NCBI GenBank assembly: GCA_017433725.1
Contig: JAFRGQ010000082.1
Span: forward strand, 50,695 to 114,694
Origin: Lachnospiraceae bacterium
GTDB lineage: Bacteria; Bacillota; Clostridia; Lachnospirales; Lachnospiraceae
DNA length: 64,000 nt
Direction of reading: 5' to 3'
Each line of letters begins with the position of its first letter. Within the stretch, counting starts at the first letter, position 1. Shown here piece by piece: positions 9,386 to 16,578 of the stretch. The position numbers and the translations under genes are program-made. Below the pieces are notes generated by a model. The model saw nothing but the letters and a program-made list of their open reading frames with translations, searched no databases and was not told where the DNA came from.

Positions 9386-10603
9386 TTGAATCCTAATACA
9401 CAGAAAAAAGTCATAGCGGGAAATACCGTCTATACGATCGGAGCAGGCCTCCTTATGAACGGAGTCCTGCAGATCATCGTGTATCCTCTCCTCAATCGGC
9501 ATATGGGAAGTGAGCCTCTGGGAAATCTCCTGTTCATTATGGGATTGACTGCCATAATTACTCCGTCCATCGGTCAGGCTCTGAATACGAGCCGGCTGGT
9601 CGTGAGGAGAACGGAGCCGGTCAGCAACGGCGACTACAACGCGATGCTCCTCGTTTACGGCTCGATCGGCGCGGTCATAGCACTTCTCATAGCTGCAGCG
9701 ATGGGACAGGGGACGCTGGGAGGCATTTTCGGAGCGGCAGCGACATTTGCATTGATCCTTCTGATGGTCTTCCGCTATTACGGAGACGTCGAGTTTCGAC
9801 TGAACCTGAATTACCGGAATTATTTTATTTATTATGCAATTCTGACCGCGGGATATCTGATCGGATTCGGTCTGTATTTTGTCACAGGAATCTGGTATCT
9901 GATCTTTGTCACGGGCGAAGCGATGGCAATCTTCTATCTGGTCCTCAGAGGAACGATATTTAAGAATTTCCTGAAGACCAGCAATGCTTTCCGCGTTGCG
10001 GTGACACGAGGAACTTTCCTGATATTTTCATACGTCATCACGAACCTGACGCTGAATATCGATCGTCTTGTGCTTAAGATGCTGATCGACGATCTTGCTG
10101 TCACGCAGTATTATGTCGTATCATTGATCGGAAAGACAATGGTGCTTCTTGTGGCACCGATCAACACGATCATAATTTCCTACCTGACGAAGCGGAAGGA
10201 GAATCTGGATAGAAAGCAGTACATGATGTTCGTAGGTGGCGGACTTCTCGTGAGTCTTGTCTTCTTTCTGGGAGCGGAAATCGCAACCCCGCTATTCCTT
10301 ATGCTTTTCTACGGAAACCTGTATGAATCGGTGCGCGGTCTCATCACGATTGTCAACGCAAGTCAGATCCTCGGCCTTTTGTCGGCCTACATATTTATCG
10401 TGGTTCTGACGTTCACAGAGGAGAAATGGCAGATGATACTGCAGACGATTCATCTGATTATCATTTCCCTGCTTGTCTTCTTTATGACGCGGGGCGGTGA
10501 TCTTCACGGGTTCTCGATTGCGGTTCTTATGGCAAATACGATCCGCGTTATTACAGTCATCACATTCGGTCTGTTCCGGGTGGGGAAGAGACAGACGGAA
10601 TAA
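9386..10603 (+). CDS. Wzx-like lipid-linked oligosaccharide flippase
   Basis: A 405-residue protein with about 11-12 hydrophobic helices and almost no soluble part, typical of the MOP/polysaccharide-transport superfamily. It would flip an undecaprenyl-diphosphate-linked repeat unit to the outer face of the membrane. The start is TTG at 9386, supported by AGGAGGAG at 9371-9378. It lies between two PaaK-like genes. This is a second possible export route besides the ABC exporter at 32-35 kb. No clear Wzy polymerase is seen nearby. Wzx proteins diverge strongly, so substrate is unknown. Confidence 0.78.
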   Translation: MNPNTQKKVIAGNTVYTIGAGLLMNGVLQIIVYPLLNRHMGSEPLGNLLFIMGLTAIITPSIGQALNTSRLVVRRTEPVSNGDYNAMLLVYGSIGAVIALLIAAAMGQGTLGGIFGAAATFALILLMVFRYYGDVEFRLNLNYRNYFIYYAILTAGYLIGFGLYFVTGIWYLIFVTGEAMAIFYLVLRGTIFKNFLKTSNAFRVAVTRGTFLIFSYVITNLTLNIDRLVLKMLIDDLAVTQYYVVSLIGKTMVLLVAPINTIIISYLTKRKENLDRKQYMMFVGGGLLVSLVFFLGAEIATPLFLMLFYGNLYESVRGLITIVNASQILGLLSAYIFIVVLTFTEEKWQMILQTIHLIIISLLVFFMTRGGDLHGFSIAVLMANTIRVITVITFGLFRVGKRQTE

Positions 10604-10647
10604 AAATGGTTTGCAGTCGCAAGAACGGCTGCTTTGAAAGGAGTATT

Positions 10648-11970
10648 ATGCAGGCTGGAGAAGTCTTAAGAAGAGTTGCGTTCAATACGCTTGACATGAT
10701 CAAAGGCGGTAAAATGAATCGCATCATGGAAGTGAACGAGAGCGAGATCGTCAGAGGCATCACGCCTGAATATGAGGAGAGACGGCTCCGCGCGATCACG
10801 GATTATGCGAGATATAACTGTGCATTTTATAAGGATATTCCGGAAGATCACACCCTCACGGATTTCCCGGTCATGCGCAAGATGGACTACAACGAGCATC
10901 GGCAGGAAATCCTTGCGGATGAGTATCAGGGGAAAGAGGATACTCTGCATCAGCTGAACACGAGCGGTTCGACTGGCGTTCCGTTCACGGTCTACGCAGA
11001 CGATGAGAAGATGACGCGAGTTCTCATGAATACAATGGCTGTCTATGAGCTGAACGGATTCCGTATGGGCATGAAGCGCGGTGAATTCCGTGTGTGGATA
11101 GAAGGAAAAAATGTCATCACACCCTGGAAATCGTTCAAGAATAATCTCCAGATGATTGATATCTCCAATATGGGCGACGACTATCTCGCGACGGTCTGCG
11201 AGCGCATACGCAGGGAGAAAATGCAGTGCCTTGTCGCTTATTCCAGTGCGCTCACTGCGCTGACAGAATACATTAAACGCGAAAATGTGGATGTCAGTCA
11301 GTGGAAGGTGGAGATGATATTCTCCATGGGAGAGGGACTGCCGAATTCTACCTACTCGCTTATCGAGGAAATTTTCGGTTTCTCGCCGGTCCGTTCCTAC
11401 GGAAACAATGAGAACGGCTTTATTGCGGTCTCACTGCCGAGCGATGACCGCTATGTCGCCGACCTTTACAATTTTTATGTCGAAATCCTGAAACTTGATT
11501 CCGACGAGCCGGCTGTTCCCGGTGAGGTCGGAAGAATCGTGGTCACGGACTATTATAACAGGGCTTTTCCGATGATTCGCTACGATACCGGTGATACGGG
11601 AGTCTACTGCACGGAAATCGACAAGCTCGGAAGAAAGCACGGCTATTTCACAGAGATCTACGGCAGACGAGGGTCGCTCCTCTACAATACCAAGGGAGAG
11701 CCTCTGTCGATCCATGTATTCATGAACGTGCTGCTGAAGATGGAGGGCGTCGTCCACCAGTCCAAGTGCATTCAGTGGGAGAAAACGCGCTACGAACTGT
11801 TAATCAATGCGGACAGGGAAAAACTGGACGAGGAGAAGCTTGTCGGACTGTACAGAAGATACCTCGGTGATGATGCCCGGATCGATGTGACGTATGTGGA
11901 TGAGATTCCGGTACAGGCTTCCGGAAAGAGGATGGTGTGCGAGAACCGCTGTCCGGATTATGTAAAATAA
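10648..11970 (+). CDS. PaaK/CapK-like adenylate-forming enzyme (copy 2)
   Basis: A 440-residue paralogue of the protein at 8046-9359. It shares NTSGSTGVP (104-112), the FYVEILKLDSDEPA segment, IRYDTGDTG and a closing SGKRMVCENRCPDY. The start is set at the ATG at 10648 because AAAGGAG lies at 10637-10643; a longer reading from 10606 has no ribosome site and gives unlike residues. Two linked copies suggest two different acyl substrates, or one active and one accessory enzyme. A CoA or carrier-protein partner is not visible in the locus. Confidence 0.8.
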   Translation: MQAGEVLRRVAFNTLDMIKGGKMNRIMEVNESEIVRGITPEYEERRLRAITDYARYNCAFYKDIPEDHTLTDFPVMRKMDYNEHRQEILADEYQGKEDTLHQLNTSGSTGVPFTVYADDEKMTRVLMNTMAVYELNGFRMGMKRGEFRVWIEGKNVITPWKSFKNNLQMIDISNMGDDYLATVCERIRREKMQCLVAYSSALTALTEYIKRENVDVSQWKVEMIFSMGEGLPNSTYSLIEEIFGFSPVRSYGNNENGFIAVSLPSDDRYVADLYNFYVEILKLDSDEPAVPGEVGRIVVTDYYNRAFPMIRYDTGDTGVYCTEIDKLGRKHGYFTEIYGRRGSLLYNTKGEPLSIHVFMNVLLKMEGVVHQSKCIQWEKTRYELLINADREKLDEEKLVGLYRRYLGDDARIDVTYVDEIPVQASGKRMVCENRCPDYVK

Positions 11971-11984
11971 TACTATGATTACAG

Positions 11985-12022
11985 GATTGTGGGAGTGCGT
12001 AAGCACGGAATAATCCGCAATC
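11985..12022 (+). other. Hairpin between the PaaK-like and ThDP-enzyme genes
   Basis: GATTGTGG (11985-11992) can pair with CCGCAATC (12015-12022) with one G-U pair, enclosing an inner GTGC-GTAA-GCAC stem-loop. There is no U-run directly after it, so it is not a plain terminator. It might stabilise RNA ends or separate two parts of a long transcript. Function not assigned. Confidence 0.35.
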
Positions 12023-12068
12023 GACCTTTGGTGACTTTATCATATTATTCTGCGGAGGATGAACAGAC

Positions 12069-13916
12069 TTGAGACAGAAGGTTTCGGATTATATAGCTGA
12101 TTTTTTAGCCGGTGCCGGAGTTACCGATATATTTACGGTACCGGGCGGTCTTGCAATGCACATGAATGACTCTTTCGGTCATCACCCGAAGATCCACTGC
12201 ACGTATCAGCACCACGAGCAGGCCTGCGGTATGGCAGCGGAAGCCTACGCAAGGTATTCCGGTAAAATGGCCGGCGTCTGTGTCACGGCCGGTCCAGCTG
12301 CGACCAACGCGGTCACAGGCGTTCTCGGATGCTGGATGAGCTCCATACCCATGATCGTACTCTCAGGCCAGACCAGAACGGCTACGTCTATTGAGAGCAC
12401 GGGATTGCCGATCAGATGCCGCGGCATTCAGGAATGTGAGATAGTCGATGTTGTGAAACCGATCACTAAGTATGCGGTGAAGATTCGTGAGGCGGAGTCG
12501 ATTCGCTACCATCTGGAGAGGGCATTGCATCTTGCCGTAAACGGCAGACCGGGTCCTGTCTGGATCGATGTTCCGCTTGATATCCAGGGCGGGAGTATTG
12601 AGACGGATGAACTGAAGACTTACGATCCGGCGGAAGATCCGGAAGCGATGAGACCGGAGATTCCGGCTGAGATTATATCAGAAATTCTGAAGCGGATCGC
12701 AAATGCCGAGCGGCCGGTACTCTTCCCCGGTTTCGGCGTAAGAATGGCCGGGGCACATGACTCCTTTATTGAGATGGCGGAGATTCTCGGCGTACCGGTC
12801 GCGGACGGAGTAAGCTCAGTAGACGCGATTGCTTACGACCATCCGCTCTATACCGGCAGATGCGGCGGAACGGGTGATCGTGCCGGAAACTTTGCTGTGC
12901 AGAACAGTGATCTCTTCTTCTCAATCGGATGTCGTCTCAGCTATTCACAGACCGGCTTTAAGACCGAGAGTTGGGCGAGAGAAGCGTTTAAAATCATCGC
13001 CGATATCGATCGCAATGAGATCATGAAAGCAGATCTTCGCGTGGATCTCCCTGTCGTTTCTGATGCGAAGGATCTTATAGAAAAAGTCATTGCAGGTGCA
13101 AAAGCGCTCGGAGCGACAAATGAAGAGCCGCTTAACAAATCATCGGCGTGGCGGGATAAATGCAGATACTGGAAGGAAACCTATCGTCCAATCTCCGCAG
13201 AGCATTACAGAGTGCTCGAGGAGGGGCGTACGAACATTTATGCATTTTACAATGAACTATCAGATGCCCTTCCGGAAGATGCAATCCTGATGGTCAGTGT
13301 CGGAACATCTCGCGTTGTCGGCAGTCAGACGCTCAGAACTAAGGCAGGACAGAGATATATCAATAACTCCAACACAGCCTCAATGGGATTCGACCTTCCG
13401 GCAGTGGTAGGCATAAGCCGCGCAGTACCCGGAAAAAAGATCATCTGCATCACCGGTGAAGGCAGTCTTATGATGAACCTTCAGGAATTCCAGACTCTAA
13501 GGCAGAACCGCGTCCCGTTCACGTTGTTCGTCATGAACAATGAAGGGTATCATTCTGTCCGGCAGACACAGAGCGGATTCTTCAAGACCAGTCTGGTAGG
13601 AGTCGGCGAGGAGAGCGGTGATCTCAGTTTCCCGGATCTTAAACTTCTGGCCCCTGTATTCGGACTGACCTACAGTTCCTGCCACGCGCCGGAAGATCTG
13701 AAGTCTGTGATTCGGGACGCACTTGCTCAAGAATCGAATATCTGCGAGATATTTGTCACAAAGAAGCAGTTCATAGAGCCGAAGATATCCTCCCGAAGAC
13801 TGGAGGACGGAAGTATGGTGTCTGCTCCGCTCGAAGATATGTATCCTTTCCTGCCGAGGGAGGAACTGGCACAGAATATGTACGTTGAACTGGACGAGAG
13901 TTCAAGGAAGGCTTGA
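12069..13916 (+). CDS. Thiamine-diphosphate-dependent enzyme, acetolactate synthase-like
   Basis: A 615-residue three-domain ThDP enzyme. The PYR domain holds the catalytic Glu50 in YQHHEQACGMAAEAYAR; the central domain is of the acetolactate-synthase type; the PP domain (~463-490) has GEGSLMMN followed by VMNNEGY, the Mg/ThDP motif with Glu in place of the usual Asp of GDG. The start is TTG with GCGGAGG upstream. In a CDP-sugar locus the closest known parallel is YerE, which adds a two-carbon unit from pyruvate to a CDP-4-keto-dideoxy sugar to give branched yersiniose. Use on a CDP-keto sugar here is inference; ordinary acetolactate synthase is less likely in this setting. Confidence 0.75.
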   Translation: MRQKVSDYIADFLAGAGVTDIFTVPGGLAMHMNDSFGHHPKIHCTYQHHEQACGMAAEAYARYSGKMAGVCVTAGPAATNAVTGVLGCWMSSIPMIVLSGQTRTATSIESTGLPIRCRGIQECEIVDVVKPITKYAVKIREAESIRYHLERALHLAVNGRPGPVWIDVPLDIQGGSIETDELKTYDPAEDPEAMRPEIPAEIISEILKRIANAERPVLFPGFGVRMAGAHDSFIEMAEILGVPVADGVSSVDAIAYDHPLYTGRCGGTGDRAGNFAVQNSDLFFSIGCRLSYSQTGFKTESWAREAFKIIADIDRNEIMKADLRVDLPVVSDAKDLIEKVIAGAKALGATNEEPLNKSSAWRDKCRYWKETYRPISAEHYRVLEEGRTNIYAFYNELSDALPEDAILMVSVGTSRVVGSQTLRTKAGQRYINNSNTASMGFDLPAVVGISRAVPGKKIICITGEGSLMMNLQEFQTLRQNRVPFTLFVMNNEGYHSVRQTQSGFFKTSLVGVGEESGDLSFPDLKLLAPVFGLTYSSCHAPEDLKSVIRDALAQESNICEIFVTKKQFIEPKISSRRLEDGSMVSAPLEDMYPFLPREELAQNMYVELDESSRKA

Positions 13917-13919
13917 CTT

Positions 13920-14849
13920 ATGCAGACTATTTTTATCACGGGTTCGACCAGTATGATCGGCGCCGCACTCGTTCGCGAGTGTCTGAAAGAAGGCAAGACG
14001 GTTTATGCGATGGTGAGGAAAAACTCACCTAAAATTGCGCGACTTCCGAAACATGAAAATCTGCATCTGGTGGAGGGATACTTGGATTCGCTCTCCAACC
14101 TTTCGGAAAAGGTGCCGGAACAGTGTGATACATTCTATCACATTGCCTGGGGAAATACCGGAGCCAGGAGGAACGACAGCACGGAGCTTCAGGCAATAAA
14201 TATTCAATACACGCTCGATGCGGTACGTGTTGCCAAGGCTATGGGATGTACCAGATTCATAGGGGCGGGCTCTCAGGCGGAATACGGTCCTAAGAACCTT
14301 GATGTGATAGGACCGGATACCGAGACAGCACCGGTCAACCCATACGGGGCAAGCAAGCTTGCAGCGGGGCTGCTTGCCAGGATGCTCTGTCGGGAGATCG
14401 GCATGGAGTGTATCTGGCCGCGTATTTTCAGTACATACGGAATCTACGATAAGGAGAGCTCGATGATTTCATCCTCCCTCAGGAAAATGCTGAACGGGGA
14501 GAAGACATCCTTCTCACCGGCTGAGCATCGCTGGGATTATCTGTTCTCAGAGGATGCGGGACGGGCATTTTACCTGATGGGTGAGAAGGGAAAGGACGGA
14601 AGCATTTACTGTATCGGAAGCGGACAGGGCCGTGTGCTTCGTGAATTTATAGAAGAGATGGCTGCATGCTGCGGCGTTGCGGTTCAGGGAATAGGCGATA
14701 TTCCGTATCCCGCAAGCGGAAGAATAAGAAATCTGTGTGCGGATATAACGAACCTGACGGAAGACACGGGGTTTGTCCCGCAGGTCTCCTTTAAGGAGGG
14801 GATTGCCCGTACGGTTGAGTGGATGAGAAATGAGAGGTGTTATGGATAA
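13920..14849 (+). CDS. NAD(P)-dependent sugar epimerase/reductase (extended SDR)
   Basis: A 309-residue protein with TGSTSMIG at its N-terminus and an active-site YGASK, marking an extended short-chain dehydrogenase of nucleotide-sugar metabolism. It starts 3 bp after the ThDP gene and overlaps the next GT2 by 8 bp, so the three are likely coexpressed. A plausible job is reduction of the 4-keto (or branched-chain keto) group of the CDP sugar made by RfbF/RfbG and the ThDP enzyme, by analogy with YerF. The exact reaction cannot be read from the sequence. Confidence 0.75.
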   Translation: MQTIFITGSTSMIGAALVRECLKEGKTVYAMVRKNSPKIARLPKHENLHLVEGYLDSLSNLSEKVPEQCDTFYHIAWGNTGARRNDSTELQAINIQYTLDAVRVAKAMGCTRFIGAGSQAEYGPKNLDVIGPDTETAPVNPYGASKLAAGLLARMLCREIGMECIWPRIFSTYGIYDKESSMISSSLRKMLNGEKTSFSPAEHRWDYLFSEDAGRAFYLMGEKGKDGSIYCIGSGQGRVLREFIEEMAACCGVAVQGIGDIPYPASGRIRNLCADITNLTEDTGFVPQVSFKEGIARTVEWMRNERCYG

Positions 14850-15843
14850 AAAACTGATTTCGGTCGTTGTGCCGACATACAATGAGCAGGAAAATGTCGT
14901 TCCGCTCACAGACACGCTTGTGAAGATCTTCTCTGAGGAGCTTCCGGAGTACAATTATGAGATCATCTTCATCGACAACCATTCTAAAGACAACACGAAG
15001 GCACTGATTCGCCAGATCTGCAGCGAAAATCCGAATGTCAAGGCAATATTCAATGCAAGGAATTTCGGACAGATGAGGTCGCCTGTTTACGGTTTTAAGC
15101 AGGCCTACGGTGACTGCGTTGTCAGACTGAACGCTGACTTCCAGGATCCGCCTTCACTCATTCCGACATTTGTCAGGGAGTGGGAGAAAGGCCATAAGAT
15201 CGTGATCGGAATCAAGGAGAAGACGGAAGAGGGCTTCTTCATGGCTTTTGTCCGGAGACAGTATTACAAGTTCCTTCGGAAGATCACAGATATCGGACAT
15301 ATCGAGAACTTTACCGGATTCGGGCTTTTCGACAAGGCTTTTGTCGATGTGGTGCGCAACATTCACGACCCCATGCCGTATTTCCGCGGAATGGTCGCAG
15401 AGTTCGGTTTTGAATATAAAACGATACTGTATCAGCGTCCGAATAGGAGAGCGGGTAAGAGCAAGAATCATTTCTACACGCTCTATGATGTGGCTATGAT
15501 CGGTATCACATCCTACTCAAAGGTCATGCTCCGCCTTGCGTCTTTTCTCGGTTTCGCAATCGGGGGATTAAGCTTCCTTGTGGCTCTTGTCTATTTTATC
15601 CTGAAGCTTGTGCATTGGGACTGGTTCCGCTCCGGAATTGCGCCTCTTGTAATCGGCGTGTTCTTCCTCGGAGGGGTTCAGCTCTTCTTCATCGGACTTC
15701 TCGGCGAGTATGTGCTCGCCATCAACTCGAGGGTGCTTGACCGCCCGCTGGTTGTGGAGGAGGAGCGCCTCAACTTTAACGTGAGGCCTGATCCTGAGCC
15801 GGACCCGGCTGGCTCCGAGCCGCCGGTGGAGCAGGGGGCGTGA
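14842..15843 (+). CDS. GT2 glycosyltransferase, polyprenyl-phosphate sugar type
   Basis: A 333-residue protein of the DPM1/ArnC/GtrB kind: an N-terminal GT-A domain (ISVVVPTYNEQENV; LNADFQDPP as the metal-binding DxD region) and two C-terminal membrane helices (~232-256 and ~268-293). Such enzymes load a nucleotide sugar onto undecaprenyl phosphate for use by an external GT-C enzyme. The start at 14842 is preferred over the upstream in-frame ATG at 14830 because GAGAGG lies directly ahead of it. The tail is Pro/Glu-rich. It ends the rightward CDP-sugar operon. Confidence 0.85.
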   Translation: MDKKLISVVVPTYNEQENVVPLTDTLVKIFSEELPEYNYEIIFIDNHSKDNTKALIRQICSENPNVKAIFNARNFGQMRSPVYGFKQAYGDCVVRLNADFQDPPSLIPTFVREWEKGHKIVIGIKEKTEEGFFMAFVRRQYYKFLRKITDIGHIENFTGFGLFDKAFVDVVRNIHDPMPYFRGMVAEFGFEYKTILYQRPNRRAGKSKNHFYTLYDVAMIGITSYSKVMLRLASFLGFAIGGLSFLVALVYFILKLVHWDWFRSGIAPLVIGVFFLGGVQLFFIGLLGEYVLAINSRVLDRPLVVEEERLNFNVRPDPEPDPAGSEPPVEQGA

Positions 15844-15847
15844 GTAG

Positions 15848-15935
15848 CGAATCCGTATCCTTAAATTTTGGGCGCAGAGTCTCTTGACTTTCGTCGTGGC
15901 ATGAATGCACAAAATAAAACTCATATATGACATGG
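15848..15935 (+). repeat. Dispersed repeat B, copy 1
   Basis: This stretch, starting 5 bp after a stop codon, resembles 33881-33962 between wzm and wzt. The best block is ATGAATGCACAAAATAAAAC (15901-15920) against ATGAATGCGCAAAATGAAAC, and both copies close on TGACATGG. I count 29 identities in the 36 bp at 15900-15935. Weaker similarity (CGAATC, CGCAG, TGAC) extends upstream. No coding potential is apparent. Confidence 0.55.
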
Positions 15936-16054
15936 TTTTAAACTCGCGTCAGAGATTAGATGCCTTCAGCAGCTTACAGAAGTGTGCGTAAGGTGCGCAT
16001 GCGTGTCGCGGCAAGAACGTTGCAGCAGTATAGATATTTATAAAACCTGACAAA

Positions 16055-16093
16055 AAAACAGTCTCACCACAACACCAGCGGTGAGACTGTTTT
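16055..16093. terminator. Bidirectional intrinsic terminator
   Basis: A perfect 14-bp stem, AAAACAGTCTCACC pairing with GGTGAGACTGTTTT, around an 11-nt loop. It ends in a short T run on the plus strand and a 7-T run on the minus strand. It sits between convergent transcription units (GT2 ending at 15843, YfhO ending at 16579) and fits a terminator for both. Confidence 0.8.
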
Positions 16094-16156
16094 CATATCC
16101 CCACGTGTTCAATGACTGATCCTTCCCACCCGGTTATCACAGCACAGTCGAATCAT

Positions 16157-16406
16157 AAAAAATGCAAACGGAGGGCGTCGCCTGGCGGCCGGTACGTTAA
16201 CTGCAAGAATTATCCTTCATTTATGAAGGATAATTCACTCAGCAGGGATTATAATCCCTGCTGAGGTGCCGCTGAAAGCGGCGGCAGTTTATGAGCAAGT
16301 AGCGAAGCGGATTGCGAATTACCCCTAACAGCGTAAGCGCCGAAAATTTATTAGTACCGCTGCCAGCGAGACCGAGCGAGAGCGTCCCGACGGTGCATTT
16401 TTTATA
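16157..16406 (+). repeat. Dispersed palindromic element A, long copy
   Basis: The left arm (ATGCAAACGGAGGGCGTCGC, 16164-16183) and the right arm (CGTCCCGACGGTGCATTTTT, 16383-16402) match the two arms of the 66-bp element at 7915-7980 read in reverse. Here they are separated by about 190 bp holding several perfect hairpins. A shared GATGAGACTG lies beyond the right end in both copies. It looks like a non-coding repeat that has gained an insert, or the full form of which 7915-7980 is a deletion. Confidence 0.6.
16207..16282. other. Three perfect hairpins in a row
   Basis: GAATTATCCTTCAT/ATGAAGGATAATTC (16207-16236), then a 28-bp perfect palindrome (16238-16265, half-site CTCAGCAGGGATTA), then GCCGCT-GAA-AGCGGC (16268-16282). 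They are spaced by only 1-2 bp. They lie in the 3' untranslated region of the leftward YfhO operon and downstream of the 16055 terminator for rightward transcription. No ORF. Confidence 0.7.
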
Positions 16407-16437
16407 TCATAGGAGACTTCGTTTCCTATGATATAAA
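16401..16437. other. Perfect 14-bp stem-loop at the end of element A
   Basis: TTTATATCATAGGA (16401-16414) pairs fully with TCCTATGATATAAA (16424-16437) around a 9-nt loop containing CTTCG. It lies directly at the right end of repeat element A. Confidence 0.65.
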
Positions 16438-16456
16438 ACGCTCCGCGAGGATGCGA

Positions 16457-16533
16457 CTGGTGCGCAGATGAAGATGCAAGCTGACGCTTGCGCGCACCAG
16501 CGCGCAAAGAGTCGCTTACGCGACTCTTTGTTT
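16457..16533. terminator. Nested hairpin plus terminator-like stem-loop
   Basis: CTGGTGCGC (16457-16465) pairs with GCGCACCAG (16492-16500) around an inner GCAAGC-TGAC-GCTTGC. It is followed by AAAGAGTCGC-TTAC-GCGACTCTTT (16506-16529) and GTTTT on the plus strand. The last stem looks like an intrinsic terminator for rightward transcription. On the minus strand these hairpins come soon after the YfhO stop and could protect the 3' end of that mRNA. Confidence 0.5.
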
Positions 16534-16578
16534 TGATGAGACTGCCCCAAATAGACCTGGAAAGTGTCAGTTATTGAA

